Below, in pieces: positions 43,367-54,520 of a stretch of DNA of 64,000 bases. The position numbers and the translations under genes are program-made. This stretch comes from Branchinecta lynchi (taxonomy: Eukaryota; Arthropoda; Branchiopoda; Anostraca; Branchinectidae). Below the pieces are notes generated by a model. The model made no database searches, was not told where the DNA came from, and saw only the letters and a list, made by a program, of their open reading frames with translations. The stretch is taken from contig JAKZAP010000016.1 in the NCBI GenBank assembly GCA_023053575.1, positions 5,018,046 through 5,082,045 of the forward strand. Direction: 5' to 3'. Each line of letters opens with the position of its first letter. Position 1 is the first letter of the stretch.

Positions 43367-44354
43367 GTTGGTCCACAAGAATTTTAAGGATGCGAAATTG
43401 ATGATTTTGAATCTTTGAAGTGGGCTGAGTTTTGAGACTGAAAGGCAGTAAAATTAACAAAATAGTACATGGTAAGGCGAAATTCTGTAACTTCTGTATG
43501 CTCCAGGATCTGACCTGAACCTTGATTTCGTCATGCTTACTGATAAGCTAGGTATGAAACTGACGTAATCGAACCACTGGATTAGTTAGCAAATACAAGC
43601 AAAATATTATTCACGATTGCAAACTACTTTTAACCCAGTTCTTTATAGGATGATTCTATTTTTTTCTTTTGCTTATTTTTTTCTTTCCCTTTTCAGTCTT
43701 CTTTTTTGTACAATCGCAATTAGTGGGGGAATAAATTGCATTCATTCATTCTTAATAATCAAAGAGCTTAGAAAGTAGTAAATAGTAAGATGGTAGTACT
43801 AGCAGAAAGTAGTAATACGAGTAGAAAGAAGTACAAGGTTGCAAGAAAGTAGTAATTTTGAAATTGTTTCCTCATCAGGTCGGTAAAGGCTGATAGCCTA
43901 CGTGTTCATTATCCTCAGTGGTTCACAGTCTTACTCAGATTGAAAATGACACGCATGTTTGAACCAAAGTTTTAGCACCTGTTTGATGTGATATAATAGG
44001 TGATATATTAGATATATTAGTGATATATTAGTGGACAGGTTATTGTGATATTGCGTGTTTCAAATGTGGGATTTCCTCTTTGATTCTTCGTTCGTGGGAC
44101 CTCGCTTTTTTCTGACTGACAAAAGTAAAGCAAGTTGGATTTTTTTAAAAATAGACTAGAAAGTGAACTATGCTATGAACACAAATCAGTACTTTGTTAC
44201 TTTATTTACTTAGTAAGCTCTAATTTTTATTGCTTTTTATAGCTGTGCTTGTAATCGAGTTTAATCAATTTATTCTTTAGTTTTGCTTTTAATTAGTAGG
44301 AGGAAGGTACAAACACTAAATAACCATTCGAAAACAGCAAATATCAACATGGAG
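43367..44354 (+). other. No gene; (ATTC)n-tailed LINE-like 3' end at about 43740
   Basis: GTGGGGGAATAAATTGCATT followed by ATTCATTC looks like the end of another 5'-truncated LINE. A cluster of AGTAGTAATA-type short repeats lies at about 43775-43860, and GATATATTAGTGATATATTA at about 43998-44030. Confidence 0.35.
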
Positions 44355-45190
44355 AACAAGACTGAAGGTTTCGATGGGATCCCAAAAATTCAATATTTGA
44401 TCCAGACAATTGGGTCTTGTCTTCGCCAGACTCCTTGAACATTTTTACAATTAAAATTCAGAAACAGATTAAGGGCAAATAGCTAATCATCTGAGAAAAC
44501 CAAGTTCAGATAGGGCTTCAGCATGTGTGTTTACCCCTGTATGTCATATGTGTTTGACGAAACTTCCTGCCACTTCTGCCAATTTCCCGGTTTCAGCCGA
44601 ATTCCGGAACTATTTATCCGGCGAAAAAAGAAAGCTCAAAAACGAACTCAGCGTATCTTCTTTCCCCAATATTGGACATCTAATCAATTTCAAAACAAAT
44701 TTTCCGGTTCCGGCCGGATTCCGGTCGAACTATATGTCCGGGTAAAAAATGATTTTCATACACGGATTCAACATCACGGATTCAACATCTCTTCTTACCC
44801 CTAAATCGGATATCTAACCAACAACAAATAAAACTTTAACTTTTTCCGGTCTTGGCCGGATTCCGGGCGAACTACTTGTCCGATGACAAAATGTTTTTTT
44901 ACCATCGTGTTCAGCATGTCTTCTTACCCCATAATCGACTATCACATTAGCTGTTTAAAAATATTTTGTTTGCCCCTTAATTTAAACCCCCTCCCCCACC
45001 CCTAAATGTAAGGCTACAGAGTCCATCTACGAATTTGACCTTACTCTTGACGAAAAGAATCCTCACACCAAGTTTCATCAAAATATCTCATCCCTTCGAG
45101 AGTTACAGTGCGCACAGACGGACAGACGGACAACTTTTGCGATGTCACAGGTATCCCGTCACTTACGTTTTGGGATCCCAAAAAAGGTTT
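44355..45190 (-). mobile_element. Family A repeat element, copy 7 (reverse, complete)
   Basis: Reversed tail AACAAGACTGAAGGTTTCGA, TGGGATCCCAAAAATTCAAT; three to four core units; reversed polypyrimidine block CCCCCTCCCCCACCCCTAAA; microsatellite GACGGACAGACGGAC; reversed head ACTTACGTTTTGGGATCCCA. Adjacent to copy 8 in the same orientation, only 0.3 kb apart. Confidence 0.85.
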
Positions 45191-45504
45191 TCTGGAGGGT
45201 CTTCCAATTTTCGCATACGGATGCCAATTTTCTTTTCCCTCCTAAATTCGCAATTTGTATTCGCAAATTTCGCTCCGTATTTTCGCATGCGAAATCGAAA
45301 TCTTACCGAACTGTCTTTCTTAGTGGTTGAATAGTGGTTTGTTTTGCTCCTGGAATTCGTATCAGGCTATCTGCGGTTCTGAAGTTCGGTCGTGGTCGCA
45401 GGTCATCGCCACGGTTGGCGCTCTAGAGACAGTCATCTCTGGTATGGATGAGGTGAAATCCCAGTGAGAATGCATAGGTCACAGTAGCCGATTTAGTGCG
45501 TCTT

Positions 45505-46237
45505 CTCTCTCAACAAGACCAAAGGTGTCGATGGGATCCCAGAAATCTAATATTTGATTCAGACAATTGGGTCTTGTCTTCGCCAGGCTAATCATCAGAG
45601 AAAACCAAGTTAAGATATACCTCTATAAGCCATATGTATTGACGATATTGACCAGGACTTCCTGCTTTACTTCTGCCAAGTTTCCGGTTTCCCCCGAATT
45701 CCGAGCGAACTACTGGTCCAGAAAAAAGAAAATTCAGAAGCGAATCCAGCGTATCTGCTTATCCCTATAAAGAACAATCAACTTCAATAAAACTTTGACT
45801 TCCGGTTACAACCGGATTCCGGACTAATTATATATCCGGGTAAAAAATGATTGTGATATACAGGCTCGCCTCTCTTCTTACCCCTTAATGTGTCATCTAA
45901 TCAAACTTTTGCTTTTAACAAATTTTCGGGTTTTGGCCGGATTCTGGGCGAACTAGTTATTCGGCTGAGTACCATCGTGCTCAGCATGCCTTCTTACCCC
46001 ATAATCGACTATCGCATTAGTTGTTTGTCCCTTAATTTCAACCCCCTCCCCTACCCCTAAATATAGAACTACAGAGCCCATCTACGAACTTGACCTTACC
46101 CTTGACCTAAATGAATCCTCAAACCAAGTTTCATCAAAATATCTAGTTCCCTTCGAGAGTTATCGTGCTTACATACAGATGTACATTTTTGCGATGTCAT
46201 AGGTATCCCTCCACTTACGTTTTGGGATCCCAAAAAG
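45505..46237 (-). mobile_element. Family A repeat element, copy 8 (reverse, complete)
   Basis: Reversed tail AACAAGACCAAAGGTGTCGA, three core units, head ending CCACTTACGTTTTGGGATCC. Its microsatellite is eroded to ACATACAGATGTACA. Confidence 0.8.
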
Positions 46238-46379
46238 CAGAAATGTAAAGTCAGCGTTTGTTCTCGCCCATTACTGACAGTCCGATAGATTTGATCAGTA
46301 CATTTGTTGTTGTCAGATCAAATCTCAGATGTTCCATTTCAAGTTACGTCACCCGGCATCCGGCAATAGCTTCGGGTTC

Positions 46380-46700
46380 AAAGTACATGCTTGACCTTTT
46401 TTCTGCACCAGTATTTGTCTAATATCTCCATCCGAGAAGACGGACAAAATAGCGATTTCGTAGGTTTCCCGTCACCGAGCCCGTTACTCAGGTTTGGGAT
46501 CCGTACAGTCGAACCGGTCAACGATCGTCCTAAGGGAATGCCGCAGGATGTTTTTTCCCAAGCGAATCCGATCACATTTGCATCTATTTGCACCCCATTT
46601 CTACACCTGGAATCAGGTTCTCGTTATTTTCGTCGAATCTTTCGCGATTCCGTTGATCGCGAGCAAGCCCTCTAGCCGACAGCGGAAGCGAGACCGTCGG
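46380..46700 (+). repeat. Very diverged relic related to the family A head
   Basis: GAAGACGGACAAAATAGCGA, TTTCGTAGGTTTCCCGTCAC and AGGTTTGGGATCC follow the order of the reversed family A head (GACGGACAACTTTTGCGATG, TCATAGGTATCCC, TTTTGGGATCC) but at low identity. It is probably an old member of the same group. The rest of 46240-47210 holds no recognised gene. Confidence 0.35.
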
Positions 46701-47216
46701 ATATCCGGCATAAAGTCTGGAACGTATTTACTTTGTCGTTTCTGGAAACCTTTGAACGGCTGTGTGTTATCCTTAACTTTGTGGACGCTTAGTTATGTTG
46801 TTTCCAAACACCCGCTAACGCCAAAATAGAAAAGAAAGGAGGTTCTGTACTGCAAATTGTGAAACGTCAGTTTGAAGCCAAAAGAGTATCAACTTGATTA
46901 TTTATTTGTCTGAGGCTATGTAGCGTTACCCCCCCCCCCTCCAAAAAAAAAGGTTGAATTAATGTATTTCTGGAAAAAGCCCAGGAGCAAGGGCTCAGCT
47001 CTGGGCTCAGTGCCCCTACGAAAATCTATTTGAAAAGAAATTTCCATTTAAGATTTTCGTTTTTTTCCTTTTTTCTCGAGAAAATTTAATTGGGGATTAG
47101 CGTATGAGTGATTACTACCCCTGGTAGTTACCACATCGATAGACGGATAACAATTTTATGATCCTCCTATTCTGACGGAAGGGGAAGTCCCATGAAAGCA
47201 GGGGTACAGCCCAGTC

Positions 47217-47328
47217 ATACATAAATCCTCAGTTTTTGGGCACAGTAGCCTACTCCAGCCTCCAGCGTTAGGATAAGCCCTGGAGCAAGGGCACATTAAC
47301 CCCGTACCATCATACTGTTCATACTCCA
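47217..47328. repeat. Segment duplicated inside the P7 insertion
   Basis: CATACATAAATCCTCAGTTT through CATACTCCA. A 105-bp version with small deletions lies at 47613-47717, exactly between the inverted arms of P7. Confidence 0.8.
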
Positions 47329-47398
47329 TTTAGGATGAATTGTGTGTCATACAAATGGGTAATAAATATATCATCATCATCATCAGTAGGCTATGTTT

Positions 47399-47429
<31 letters not shown>
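47329..47429 (+). repeat. (ATC)n tail and 28-nt A run
   Basis: AATGGGTAATAAATATATCA followed by ATC repeats (about 47373-47385) looks like a LINE 3' tail. A run of 28 A occupies 47402-47429. Confidence 0.5.
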
Positions 47430-47433
<4 letters not shown>

Positions 47434-47567
47434 TTCAGATTTCCGATTCAGCCCATAATCATGAGGGTACCTTGCCCTATCCAGAGCATGGCTTGCCCCA
47501 GCATATGAGCACTGTTCACTGGTGCCAGTGTAGGTGCTCATACGATGGGGCAATCCCTATTGTTTGA

Positions 47568-47811
47568 AATATTCAAATCATGCATAAAACGGATATATCA
47601 GCTACGATGCTTCATACATAAATCCTCAGTTTTTGGGCACAGTACTCCAGCCAGCGTTAGGACAAGCCCTGGAGCAAGGGCACATTAACCCCATAACATC
47701 ATACTTTTCATACTCCAGAGTATTGTAGCTGACATATCCGTTTCATGCATTATTTGAACATATGTTTCAAAGTCAGCTTGGGCTCACTCAAGGAATATTT
47801 ACCTATTGTTT
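47568..47811. mobile_element. Short retroelement P7 (244 bp) with captured local sequence
   Basis: Perfect 12-bp duplication CCTATTGTTTGA (47556-47567 and 47812-47823). Inverted arms: CATGCATAAAACGGATATAT, CAGCTACGATGCTT on the left; GTATTGTAGCTGACATATCC, GTTTCATGCA on the right, running on to AGTCAGCTTGGGCTC. Instead of the hammerhead body, the arms enclose a copy of sequence found 0.4 kb upstream. Confidence 0.85.
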
Positions 47812-48028
47812 GAGCACTGTGCCCAAAAAGGCTGATGGCATAGCGGGGCAAAAGGCTGATAGTATAGGGTGTACTGACTCACTGGACTGATACAGGCGAT
47901 ATACCCCAGCTTGGACCCAATGTTACTCATGTTCTTACATCCATATAAACCCACATGATTTTCCGTCGGAATACTACCAGATTTAACATTGCCTGGGCTT
48001 TTGGCGTTAATAAATATGTGTTTATCTA

Positions 48029-48180
48029 TAATAATAATAATAAGCTTTTATTCCGCCAAAAAGACGAGTTTAAAAAAATAAATCGACAGCAACTAAACAT
48101 CGGCATCATAAACACAATCATAACAAACCACTATGTAACTAATAAACAAAATCTATCTCGAACAAAAAAACTAACGTGAA
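48029..48180 (-). mobile_element. Probable LINE 3' end with (TTA)n tail, minus strand
   Basis: On the minus strand the sequence ends GGCGGAATAAAAGCTTATTA with TTA repeats (plus-strand ATAATAATAATAATAAGC). No RT motif survives. Confidence 0.4.
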
Positions 48181-48756
48181 TAATCTTTTCACTGAACTTT
48201 TAAAAGTAATTTTAACAAAAACTAAAATATTATCAATCTATGGGCTTTGTCTTATCTTCAGCCCATCTTTCTAGCCTCCGTTGCATAAAAAGGCCCAAAT
48301 TAACATCAAATCAGACCTCATTGGAACCTAATAGCTCCCGCTAAAAGCGGCCCCCGGGGAGACCTCGTGGTCGCGTGCTCCTTAAATTAGCAAAGCATCC
48401 GACGGATCCCCAGTTGTAGAAGATGTCAGGACCCCCCATGCTGGGTGATGGACGGCTGTGACTTCCCTCGCTTCTATGAATTTCCTCTAGGGGAATGTCG
48501 GAGAAGAGATCCCTGAGTTAGTCGAGCGAACAAATTTGATTAGTTGATGTTTATGGATATCTCTCAAAATCTGGGCCGTCAAGTGCTGTCGTACAGATTC
48601 TTTGGGGTGGGGGAGACTTTGGGGGATGCCTCCATTTGTCAGGATGAATGTATTTAGGCTGGAAAAGCTTCAGCGCTGCTAGAAGAGGGTAGAATAATCT
48701 TGCCATCTGTAGGATCTCCGACGTCTGTTGTAATATTGTGGGATGTCGGAAGTTAC
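48181..48756. other. No gene recognised
   Basis: Unique-looking sequence left of the family E element. Confidence 0.3.
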
Positions 48757-48852
48757 ATAGTTGCGTTTTTGCTGATACCAAGGTATCTGTTACCACGGTC
48801 TAAAGTCGTTTTTGCAGTTATCGTGGTATCTGATACCACGGTCAAAAGTCGT

Positions 48853-49866
48853 TTTTTGGATCCCAAAACGTAAGTGGAGGGATACCTATGACATCGCAAA
48901 TGTTGTCCGTCTGTGGGCTCTATAACTCTCGAAGGGAATGAGATATTTTGATGAAACTTGGTGTGAGGATTCATTGGGTCAAGGGTAAGGTCAATGGGAT
49001 CTGTAGCCCTACATTTAGGGGTGGGGGAGGGGGTTCAAATTAAGGGACAAACAAAATATATTAAACAGCTAATTTGATAGTCGATTATGGTGTAAGAAGG
49101 CATGCTGAGCACGATAGTGAAAACCATTTTCTCGTCGGACAAGTAGTTCGTCTGGAATCCGGAGAAAACCGGAAAGTTGGTTAAAAGTAAAAGTTTATAT
49201 GAAGTTGATTAAATGGTCGATTTAGGGGTAAGAAGACATGCTGAACGCGATGATGAAAACCATTTTCTCTCCGAACAAGTAGTTCGTCGGGAATCCGGCA
49301 AAAACTGGAAAGCTGGTTAAAAGTAAAAGTTTTATTTGAAGTTGATTAAATGTTCGATGTAGGGGTAAAAAGACACGCTGAACACGATCGTGAAAACCAT
49401 TTTCTCGCCGGACAACTAGTTCGCCCGAAAACCGGCCAAAAATCCGGAAAGTTTGTTAAAAGCAAAAGTTTGATTCGATGACAGATTAAGGGGTAAGAAG
49501 AGAGGCTGAGTCTGTGTATCACAATCATTTTTCAACCGGACATATAAGTAAAAGGCAAACTTTTATTCAAAGTTGATTAGATGTTGTATTTGTTCCAACA
49601 TCAACGACGCTGGATTTGTTTCTGAATTTTCTTTTTTTGCTAGACTAGTAGTTTACTCGGGATTCGGGCGAAACCGGAAACTTGGCAGAAGTAAAGCAGG
49701 AAGTCTCGGTCAGTATCGTCAAAATAGATATGGCTTATAGAGGTATATCTGAACTTGGTTTTCTCTGATGATTAGCCTGTCCAAGACTGGATCTGGCGAA
49801 GACAAGACCCACTTGTCTGAATTAAATATTAGATTTTTGGGATCCCATCGCACCTTTGGTCTTGTT
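48853..49866 (+). mobile_element. Family A repeat element, copy 9, inserted in family E
   Basis: Head TTTTTTGGATCCCAAAACG, microsatellite reduced to a single TTGTCCGTCTGTGG, box GATGAAACTTGGTGTGAGG, three core units, sub-tail and terminus TTTTGGGATCCCATCGCACC, TTTGGTCTTGTTG. Flanking E sequence resumes directly (GTCGTTTT on the left, TAGTTATCGTGGT on the right), giving clear element ends. Confidence 0.8.
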
Positions 49867-50035
49867 GTAGTTATCGTGGTTCTGGCCAGTTATCGTGGTA
49901 TCAGATATTCAGATACTGCGGTCCGACCGTGGTAACTGGTCGTGGTATCTGAAAAGTCATCTCACTTTCGTAAAATTTTGTCAAATTGGTGAGAAAGAAG
50001 TTTAGCACTTAGTGATGTAACTGGATATCAGTTTT

Positions 50036-51952
50036 TATGGCACTTGCCCTTCGGCCAAGTGCCATATAGCGATCGCAATTTCTGTCCGTCCGTCGGTCTG
50101 TCGGTCTGTCGGTCTGTCCAGGTTTTGCTAGTTCGGGCACTTCCACATAAGCTAGGATGATAAAACTTGGCAGGCATATCAGGGACCCCAAATGATTAAG
50201 TTGGAAATAGTCACTTCCCCGATCCGAGCACCGTGGGGGGAGTGGAGGGAGGGGGAATCCGGAATCTTGAGGTATTTTTAACTTTTGAACGGGTGATCGG
50301 ATCTCGATGAAACTTGATATTTGGAACGACCTCATGCCTCAGACGACCCACTTAAAATCCGGACCGGATCCGGTGACTTTTGGGGGAAGCTGGAGGGGGC
50401 AACCGGAAATCTTGGGAAACGCTATGAGTGGAGGGATCGAGATGAAACTTGGTGGGAAGACACCTAGCAAACACTAGATACATCGTTGACATAACCGAGC
50501 CGATTCGGGCACTGTGGGGGGGAGTGGAGGGAGGGGGAATCCGGAATCTTGAGGTATTTATAACTTTTGAACGGGTGATCGGATCTCGATGGAACTTGAT
50601 ATTTGGAAAGACCTCATGCCTCAGACGACCTACTTAAAATCCGGACCGGATCCGGAGACTTTTGGGGGGAGCTGGAGGGGGCAACCGGAAATCTTTGGAA
50701 ACGCTATGAGTGGAGGGATAGAGATGAAACTTGGTGGGAAGACACCTAGCAAACACTAGATACATCATTGACATAACCGAGCCGATTCGGGTACTGTGGG
50801 GGGAGTAGAGGGAGGGGGAATCCGGAATATTGAGGTATTTATAACTTTTGAACGGGTGATCGGATCTCGATGGAACTTGATATTTGAAAAGACCTCATGC
50901 CTCAGACGACCTACTTAAAATCCGGACCGGATCCGGTGACTTTTGGGGGGAGCTGGAGGGGGCAACCGGAAATCTTGGGAAACGCTATGAGTGGAGGGAT
51001 CGAGATGAAACTTGGTGGGAAGACACCTAGCAAACACTAGATATATCATTGACATAACCGAGCCGATTCGGGTACTGTGGGGGGAGTAGAGGGAGGGGGA
51101 ATCCGGAATCTTGAGGTATTTATAACTTTTGAACGGGGGATCGGATCTCGATGGAACTTGATATTTGGAAAGACCTCATCCCTCAGATGACCCATTTAAA
51201 ATCTGGACCGGATCCGGTGACTTTTGGGGGGAGCTGGAGGGGGCAACCGGAAATCTTGGGAAACGCTATGAGTGGAGGGATAGAGATAAAACTTGGTGGG
51301 AAGACACCTAGCAAACACTAGATACATCATTGACATAACCGAGCCGATTCGGGTACTGTGGGGGGAGTAGAAGGAGGGGGAATCCGGAATCTTGACGTAT
51401 TTATAACTTTTGAACGGGTGATCGGATCTCGATGGAACTTGATATTTGGAAAGACCTCATCCCTTAGACGACCCACTTAAAATCTGGACCGGATCCGGTG
51501 ACTTTTGGGGGGAGCTGGAGGGGGCAACCGGAAATCTTTGGAAACGCTATGAGTGGAGGGATCGAGATGAAACTTGGTGGGAAGACACCTAGCAAACACT
51601 AGATACATCATTGACATAACCGAGCCGATTCGGGCACTGTCGGGGGAGTGGAGGGAGGGGGAATCCGGAATCTTGAGGTATTTATAACTTTTGAACGGGT
51701 GACCGGATCTCGATGAAACTTGATATTTGGAAAGACCTCATGCCTCAGACGACCCACTTAAAATCCGGACCGGATCCGGTGACTTTTGGGGGGAGCTGGA
51801 GGGGAGAACCGGAAATATTGGAAAACGCTATGAGTGGAGGGATCGAGATGAAACTTGGTGGGAAGACACCTAGCAAACACTAGATATATCATTGACATAA
51901 CCGAGCCGTGCCTACTCGTAACAAGTGCCATATGAGCTCGTAGCTCTTGTTC
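50036..51952 (+). mobile_element. Family B repeat element, longest copy, inserted in family E
   Basis: Starts with a perfect hairpin TATGGCACTTG...CAAGTGCCATA (50036-50066), then TAGCGATCGCAATTTCTGTC and microsatellite CGTCCGTCGGTCTGTCGGTC. The core is six 281-bp units. The tail is CAAGTGCCATATGAGCTCGT, AGCTCTTG. Head and tail share the CAAGTGCCATA block. Non-coding; short frames repeat once per unit. Confidence 0.85.
50210..51895 (+). repeat. 281-bp tandem array, six units
   Basis: GACATAACCGAGCCG recurs at 50488, 50770, 51051, 51332, 51613 and 51893 (spacings 280-282). Units are nearly identical, with the landmarks GGGGGAATCCGGAATCTTGA, GAACGGGTGATCGGATCTCG, AAATCCGGACCGGATCCGG and GATGAAACTTGGTGGGAAGA. 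The high identity shows recent amplification or homogenisation. Confidence 0.9.
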
Positions 51953-52329
51953 TTTTGGGATGACTGCGAAAAGTGCAATTTTTGCAATAGTCGTTTTTGC
52001 AGACCACAGTGTATCAGGTACCACGATAACTTCAAAAACGACTAATTGCAGATCTTGTTACCGGGGTAACAGATACCACGGTATCAGCAAAAACGCAACT
52101 ATTGTTGACGTAAAACCAACTAGTCGGCTTACCGCCATTTCAAGATTTTTTAATGAATAAACCAAATTGGAACTGAAATTGAAATTGTTAGAAGTAATGT
52201 CATCTTTACATTACATGTCCCAGTTCCAAATAGCGATCGTAATCTCTGCCAGTCTGTCTGTCGCTAGTCCGGATTGAGGAAATCCGAAGTGAATTTGGCT
52301 GGCACGGTCTTTTCATCTTGCTTTCCTGA

Positions 52330-52745
52330 ACTTTCTGAAAACTCGAATTGAGGGTGAGGTCTTATGGTATACTACGACCCTCCACATTTTTTGTTCTCCT
52401 GCGGCTACCTGAATTGCTATGTACAAAGATCTGAAACACTTACTGCGAATTTTGGTCTTTTTGTGATTACCTGATTTTTAGTATGTATGAAGAACTTAAA
52501 CAGTCCCTGTACCAATTTCGGGATTTTTCCACCTTGCTTTCCCCACTTTCTAAAAACTCGGCTTCAGGGGAGGTCGTCTGGTAGACTGCGACCCCCTTAC
52601 CATCTTTGTTCTTCTTTTGGAATGACCGAATTCTTTGTTTTGTATAAAGACCGGAGACAGACATTATACGAACTTCAGTATTATCCATCTTGCTCTCCCC
52701 AACTTCCTGAAAACTCGGCTTGAGGGCAGGTCGTATGGTACTACG
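52330..52745 (+). repeat. Family F tandem repeat, about 185-bp unit
   Basis: Units marked by TACTACGACCCTCCACATTT (about 52370), GACTGCGACCCCCTTACCAT (about 52583) and GGTACTACGACCG (about 52736), each followed by TTTGTTCTTCTTTTGG-like and CTTGCTTTCCCCACTTTCT-like blocks. Related sequence occurs at 54160-54520. Confidence 0.55.
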
Positions 52746-52754
52746 ACCGAGAAC

Positions 52755-53745
52755 AAATGTTTATTATTAGTGGAGTGTTCCTTGGAGTGTTCCTTGGAAC
52801 ATTCCACTATTGCGAGCGCTGTAGCAGCTTTCAGCTTTCGGTTTTCGGTTTTCACCATATTTTGTGGAGCTCATAACTCGTGAACGAGTGCAAGTATCAA
52901 GTTCAAACTTGGTACACTTGTGGGTATTGGGGTCTAGTTGTGCCTTTTGAGGGCCCCACCCCCCAAACCCACCTGGCTCAGAGGCAAGTGGGCCCAGATT
53001 GCCCAGGTTGCCTAGTAAATAATGTTCATAACTTGACCAGAGTTTTACATAAGACGATGAAATTCCTTTTACTTGTAGATCCTAGGGCTGGGAAACTACT
53101 TTTAAAGTTGCACCTCCTCCACCCATCCTGTTTCCGGGCAACTGGGCCCAGATTGCCCAGGAGTAAAGTTCGTTACCCGTGACAGGAATCAACATGTATC
53201 AAGTTGAAACCTGGTAGTTTGTCAGCATTGGGTTCTCTTTTTCCTTTTTGCGGGTCCCAAACCCCACCCCCACTTGGTTCAGGAGCGATTGGGCCCAGAT
53301 TGCCCATTTTTTTATGTTTTTAACTTGACAATAACTGTTAATAGGGCGATGAAATTCCTGTGTGCTTTTGGATCATACGGCTGGGGATTTATTTGTGGAG
53401 TTGAACCACCCCCCCCCCCCTCCCCGTTCATAGGCAAGTGGGCCCAGTTTGCCCATGAGTTAAGTTTTTGACCCGTGACTGGAATCAAAAACTAAGCTGG
53501 TATAGTCGAGGATATTTAGGTCTAGATATGCAATTTGATGCCCCCCCCTCCCGTTCATGGGTAACTGGGCCCAGATTTCCCATGAGTTACATTCGTCTAT
53601 GACATGTCTCGAGTTCAAGTCTTGTATACTTGTGGATATGTATGTATAGATGCAGAGATGTAACATCAACCAATAAGACCATGCGGCATACTTCACAGCT
53701 CATGGGCAAGTGGGCCCAAGTCCCGACCCCCCCCCCCCCCCCCCG
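52755..53745 (+). repeat. Family C repeat with a degenerate 150-bp tandem
   Basis: Begins with a palindromic block, TTAGTGGAGTGTTCCTTGG and GGAACATTCCACTA, then TTGCGAGCGCTGTAGCAGCT. The motif GGGCCCAGATTGCCCA recurs at about 52989, 53143, 53290, 53438, 53567 and 53710. Same head as 63005-63275. C runs at about 53407 and 53727. Confidence 0.65.
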
Positions 53746-53769
53746 TTCATGAGCTGCTGGGTGTCGGCG

Positions 53770-54159
53770 TCGGCGTGTCGTACTTTAATCTTTAATGAAC
53801 AGTTGGAAATTGGACTGTTTTGTCATATTATCGATGATATGACGTTCTTAATGAATTGTGACAAAGGGGGTATTAGGCTGCTGCGATTTGGTTAATTGCA
53901 CTTGTTATTGCCTTGCTAATGGAAAAGAGGTTTAAAGGGTCGGACTGGCTCAAGCTGTTCGTGCAAGATCTTCAGCATTTCTTTGGTTTGATTACATTTA
54001 AAGCTTTTAAAGTGGGATTATCACAAATTAGGTTATTTCAATACTTGTTTGGTTACTGGGGATGTGAAATGTCTTGGTTCTAAAGCCGTTTGTATATAAA
54101 ATGTGATAAACATTTACTTTCATACTCCACGTCTGAGCGCTTGCGCACTTGTTACCTTA
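53770..54159. other. No gene recognised
   Basis: Nothing I can identify beyond AT-rich unique sequence. Confidence 0.3.
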
Positions 54160-54520
54160 TCTGTTCTTGCTACGACCCTCCACCATCTTTAATCTTCTTC
54201 TACGGTTACTGAATTTTGTGTATGTACCAAGGCCGGAATCAGTTGCTATACGAATTCTGTTCTTTTCCTTCTTGGTTTCACGACCTTTTTGCAAAATCTG
54301 GTTGATTGGAGGGCGTACGTTAGACTGCGAGCCCCCGTCTTTGTTATTTTTGTCATTGCCGTTTGTTTATGCGTCAAAACCGGAAAAAGTCGGGGATTCT
54401 TTTGTCTGGCATACTTTCGTGAAAGCTTTCACTCCCGATCACCAACCGAGTATCTGGAATTTTCCATCTTGCTTTCCCCAATGTCCGACGGAAGCTTGTA
54501 AATGGGGCTCTCCCTGCTCC
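54160..54520 (+). repeat. Family F repeat, second locus
   Basis: GCTACGACCCTCCACCATCT, CTTCTTCTACGGTTACTGAA and a later TTTTCCATCTTGCTTTCCCC match the units at 52330-52745 at moderate identity. Frames across it are not credible genes. Confidence 0.5.

Larger units (their letters stand above)
48757..52102. mobile_element. Family E element, copy 1, carrying nested A and B elements
   Basis: Terminal inverted repeats of about 40 bp: ATAGTTGCGTTTTTGCTGAT, ACCAAGGTATCTGTTACC from 48757; mirrored by GGTAACAGATACCACGGTAT, CAGCAAAAACGCAACTAT ending at 52102. The E sequence itself is a set of GATACCACGGT / ACCGTGGTATC blocks. It is split by a family A copy (48853-49866) and a family B copy (50036-51952), so about 3.35 kb now lies between its ends. 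No transposase. Confidence 0.75.

Noticed and set aside
48981..49050. GGGTTCAAATTAAGG in family A heads, similar to a tRNA/SINE B box
   Set aside because: No matching A box at the right distance and no tRNA-like fold. It is part of a polypurine-flanked block conserved in all A copies.
50009..52024. Open frames in the 281-bp array
   Set aside because: The same short frames recur once per repeat unit, so they are a property of the tandem repeat.
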